Assembly: GCF_013359595.1 (NCBI RefSeq)
Contig: NZ_JABFMP010000010.1
Coordinates: 1-64,000, forward strand
Reading direction: 5' to 3'
Length of the DNA: 64,000 nt
Source of the DNA: Pseudomonas sp. C1C7
GTDB lineage: Bacteria > Pseudomonadota > Gammaproteobacteria > Pseudomonadales > Pseudomonadaceae
The translations under genes were made by a program, and so were the position numbers. The notes below the pieces were generated by a model. The model ran no database searches. It was not told the DNA's origin and saw only the letters and a list, made by a program, of their open reading frames with translations. Numbering within the stretch: position 1 is the first letter of the stretch; each line of letters opens with the position of its first letter. Shown here piece by piece: positions 61,208 through 64,000 of the stretch.

Positions 61208-62160
61208 TGGGGGCAGTTGCCAAACCGACAATCGGTATTATCGGGACCGGTGCGATCGGCGGGTTCTACGGATTGATGCTGGCGCGAGCCGGTTTTGATG
61301 TGCACTTTCTGCTGCGCAGCGAGTTTTCCGCGGTGGCCGAGCACGGTCTGCAGTTGCACAGTGCGGTACACGGCGCACTCACGTTGAACCCGGTGCAGGC
61401 CTATTCGGCCGCCGAAGACATGCCGCCCTGCGACTGGCTGCTGGTGGGGGCGAAAACCTCCAGCAACGCGGACCTGGCGCCGATCATCCAGCAGGCCGCG
61501 GCGCCGAACGCCAAGGTACTGCTGTTGCAGAACGGCCTCGACGTCGAGGACAGCCTGCGCGAATGGCTGCCTGATTCGCTGCATGTGCTGGGCGGGCTCT
61601 GCTATATCTGCGTCCATCGCGAAGCCCCCGGGGTCATCACCCATCAGGCCCTCGGCGCGGTGCATGTCGGCTATCACAGCGGCCCGGCCGTCGATGGCGC
61701 GCAGCGCACCGCGATCGTCGAGGAAGGTGTCGGGCTGTTCCGCAGCGCCGGCATCGATTCACAGGCCATGGCCAACCTGCACCAGGCGCGCTGGCTGAAA
61801 CTGGTCTGGAATGTTCCTTACAACGGCCTGTCGGTGTTGCTCGGGGCGAGCACCACGCCGTTGATGGCTGACGCCGACAGTCGCGAGCTGATCAAGGCGC
61901 TGATGGCCGAAGTGGTGCAGGGGGCCATTGCCTGTGGTCACGAAGTGCCGGCCGGTTATGCCGAGCATCTGTTCATGATGACCGAGAAAATGCCCGACTA
62001 CTGGCCGAGCATGTACCACGATCATCTGCACAAGCGACCGCTGGAGCTGGACGCCATTTACGCCCGGCCACTGGCAGCGGCAAAGGCCGCGGGTTGCGAA
62101 CTGCCGCGAATCGAGGCCTTGTATCGCAGTCTGGGTTTTATCGATCGACGCAATCGCTGA
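61204..62160 (+). CDS. Ketopantoate reductase-like oxidoreductase (PanE/ApbA family)
   Basis: A 318-residue NADPH-dependent dehydrogenase: Rossmann start IGIIGTGAIGGFYGLMLARAG at about 9-29, conserved Lys in VGAKTSSN, and the C-terminal KLVWNVPYNGLSVLLG helical domain. It belongs to the 2-dehydropantoate 2-reductase family, though paralogues act on other 2-oxo acids. ATGA overlap with the thioredoxin gene implies an operon. Confidence 0.85.
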   Translation: MMGAVAKPTIGIIGTGAIGGFYGLMLARAGFDVHFLLRSEFSAVAEHGLQLHSAVHGALTLNPVQAYSAAEDMPPCDWLLVGAKTSSNADLAPIIQQAAAPNAKVLLLQNGLDVEDSLREWLPDSLHVLGGLCYICVHREAPGVITHQALGAVHVGYHSGPAVDGAQRTAIVEEGVGLFRSAGIDSQAMANLHQARWLKLVWNVPYNGLSVLLGASTTPLMADADSRELIKALMAEVVQGAIACGHEVPAGYAEHLFMMTEKMPDYWPSMYHDHLHKRPLELDAIYARPLAAAKAAGCELPRIEALYRSLGFIDRRNR

Positions 62161-62185
62161 GTCGATCAAGCTGAGGGGGAAGGGC

Positions 62186-63091
62186 ATGCCCAAGAACATC
62201 GACGACAAACTGGTGCTGGCGATTTCGTCCCGGGCACTGTTCGATTTGAGTGAAAGCCACAAGGTCTATCTGTCGAGCGGCGTCGAGGCCTATCGGCAGT
62301 ATCAGATCGAGCACGAAGACGAAATTCTCGAACCCGGCGATGCCTTCCCTCTGGTGCAGAAACTCCTCAACCTCAATGCTCACCTCGGCCGCGCCCGGGT
62401 CGAGGTGATCCTGGTGTCGCGCAACAGCGCCGACACCGGTCTGCGGGTGTTCAATTCGATCGATCACTACGGGCTGGCGATTTCCCGGGCGGCGTTCGTC
62501 GGCGGGCGCAGTCCTTATCCCTACCTCAAGGCCTTTGGCTGCGACCTGTTTCTCTCGACCCATGCCGAAGACGTTCGCAGCGCGCTGGACGCCGGTTTCG
62601 CCGCAGCGACCATTCTGTCAGGCGGGGCCAGCCGCGCCGCCAGCGATGAATTGCGCATTGCCTTCGACGGCGATGCGGTGCTGTTTTCCGACGAGTCCGA
62701 GCGCGTCTATCAGTCCGGTGGTCTGGAAGCGTTTCAGGCCAAGGAACGCGAGTCGGCTCGCGAACCGTTGCGCGGCGGTCCTTTCAAGGGCTTCCTCGCC
62801 GCCCTCAATCTGTTGCAGCGCGAGTTTCCCGATGGCGCCTGCCCGATTCGCACGGCGCTGGTCACCGCCCGCTCTGCGCCGGCCCACGAGCGGGTGATTC
62901 GCACCCTGCGCGAGTGGGACATCCGCCTGGATGAGTCGCTGTTTCTGGGCGGCCTGACCAAATCGGCGTTTCTGGAAGCCTTCGCCGCCGACGTGTTTTT
63001 CGATGATCAGGCCGGTCATTGCGAGCTGGCCCGGGAAGTCGTCGCCACCGGTCATGTGCCCCATGGCATAAGCAACGAGCAAAAGGTTTAA
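62186..63091 (+). CDS. 5'-nucleotidase (NT5C1-like)
   Basis: A 301-residue cytosolic protein of the 5-nucleotidase family related to animal NT5C1: LVLAISSRALFDL start, HLGRARVEVILVSRNSADTGLRVFNSI, AFVGGRSPYPYLKAF and FDGDAVLFSDESERV, an HAD-like Asp motif. It dephosphorylates nucleoside monophosphates. Third gene in the thioredoxin-reductase-like run (25-bp gap). Confidence 0.88.
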   Translation: MPKNIDDKLVLAISSRALFDLSESHKVYLSSGVEAYRQYQIEHEDEILEPGDAFPLVQKLLNLNAHLGRARVEVILVSRNSADTGLRVFNSIDHYGLAISRAAFVGGRSPYPYLKAFGCDLFLSTHAEDVRSALDAGFAAATILSGGASRAASDELRIAFDGDAVLFSDESERVYQSGGLEAFQAKERESAREPLRGGPFKGFLAALNLLQREFPDGACPIRTALVTARSAPAHERVIRTLREWDIRLDESLFLGGLTKSAFLEAFAADVFFDDQAGHCELAREVVATGHVPHGISNEQKV

Positions 63092-63185
63092 GCCCGCCGA
63101 TCAACGTGTTGCGCCAAACGTCGTAGTCTCCAAGGCACTGCTAAGCTGAATCAATCTCCGCCATGTTGGCATTCGAGGAGGTCAT

Positions 63186-63689
63186 ATGATTCGCTCGATG
63201 CTCTATGCCACTGACCTCGGCCTGTACGCCCCCGTGGTGATGCAACACGCCCTGGAACTGGCACGGACATTCAATGCCGACCTGTACGTAGTGCATGCGG
63301 TCGAGCCCATGGGGCTGTTTGCCGAATCGGTGCTGCAGAGCTATCTGGATGAGCAGGCGCTGAACGAATTTCACAGTCAGGGTCTGAATAACGTCATTGC
63401 CAATATCGAACAACGGGTACTGGACAGTTTTCGGGAGGAATTGGGAGAAGAGGGCGAGCATGACCTGGAGCGGATTCAGGCGGTACGGGTGCTGCAGGGC
63501 GATCCGGCGCAAGTGATTCTGGATCAGGCGCAGAAACTCTCCGTGGATTTACTGATCGTAGGTAGCCATAGCCATGGTGCTGGTGCGGAAACGCCTTTGG
63601 GGCGGACCGCAGCGCGTGTGTTGCAGCTGTCGAAGGTGCCGGTTTACCTGGTGCCGCTGGTGCAACGTCGTCGCCAGGGGGATCGCTAG
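63186..63689 (+). CDS. Universal stress protein (UspA family)
   Basis: A 167-residue Usp domain: MLYATDLGLYAPVVMQHALELA start and the ATP-binding G-x-x-x-x-G-(x9)-G/S loop in GSHSHGAGAETPLGRTAARVL. GGAGG before the ATG at 63186. Function in stress adaptation is typical; specific trigger unknown. Confidence 0.9.
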   Translation: MIRSMLYATDLGLYAPVVMQHALELARTFNADLYVVHAVEPMGLFAESVLQSYLDEQALNEFHSQGLNNVIANIEQRVLDSFREELGEEGEHDLERIQAVRVLQGDPAQVILDQAQKLSVDLLIVGSHSHGAGAETPLGRTAARVLQLSKVPVYLVPLVQRRRQGDR

Positions 63690-63792
63690 AACGTGAATAG
63701 TGGCATTCTGATAAAAAGTTCTAGATTTATTCTTCAAACCATTCATATAGTTATATACCGTCGCTGATGCCCGTGGCGTCTATCTGCTTTGA

Positions 63793-64000
<208 letters not shown>

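Overview
The window is a 64 kb chromosomal segment of a Pseudomonas, most likely from the P. fluorescens group. The evidence is high-GC coding sequence, minCDE next to an rluA/apeB pair, oprI convergent with an L,D-transpeptidase, a final gene that is the start of cysB, and many copies of the two REP-type palindromes typical of that group (roughly GGGAGCGAGCCTGCTCGCG and TAGGAGCTGCCGCAGGCTGC). It is mostly core genome. No prophage, integrase, transposase, CRISPR array or rRNA was seen.

Layout. 1-2.5 kb: the 3' part of a DUF2235 (Tle1-like) type VI lipase effector, a lipoprotein that is probably its immunity protein, and a recent tandem copy of that lipoprotein cut short by a REP pair. 2.5-5 kb: a large MscS-family channel and a 58-residue membrane microprotein. 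5-12 kb: apeB, rluA, minE-minD-minC, a lipid A-type acyltransferase and a patatin phospholipase. 11.7-22.8 kb: a purine/urate region with two Tsx-like outer-membrane channels, an NCS2 permease, puuD, allA, alc, uraD, puuE, divergent hiuH, a LysE exporter and an AzgA-type purine permease. 23-29 kb: a MarR regulator, an aminotransferase, folE, a Smr protein, an isochorismatase-like protein and prmB. 29-34 kb: a hydrolase, aroC, an MFS carrier and an acireductone-dioxygenase-like protein lacking a metal ligand. 34-40 kb: a fatty acyl-CoA synthetase, an ankyrin protein, several small proteins, an RraB homologue, a candidate sRNA and a cytochrome c fused to a YedY-like domain. 40-48 kb: thiolase plus FadB-like enzyme, a glutamine amidotransferase, corA, a PlsC acyltransferase, a crotonase and tRNA-Ser(GGA). 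48-52.5 kb: small proteins, acuI and greB. 52.5-59 kb: the ybbP/ybbA ABC exporter head-to-head with tesA, then L,D-transpeptidase convergent with oprI. 59-64 kb: DAHP synthase, a PilZ protein, a thioredoxin, a ketopantoate-reductase-like enzyme, a 5'-nucleotidase, a universal stress protein and the start of cysB.

How the genes work together. The 11.7-22.8 kb genes can move purines across both membranes and convert urate to glyoxylate and urea: PuuD, then HiuH, UraD, PuuE, Alc and AllA. Three near-identical 10-bp palindromes (TTGTATACAA, one with a single change) lie at likely promoters of puuE, hiuH and the AzgA-type permease, which suggests one repressor controls them. Elsewhere the L,D-transpeptidase and OprI probably act together in tethering the outer membrane to peptidoglycan, and thiolase plus the FadB-like protein form a beta-oxidation pair.

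Most unusual items: the REP pair that supplies stop codons to two convergent genes and truncates the duplicated immunity gene; the shared palindromes of the purine region; an unannotated sRNA-like unit at 39026-39144 with an anti-Shine-Dalgarno loop; and the acireductone-dioxygenase-like protein whose HxH motif reads H-R-K.
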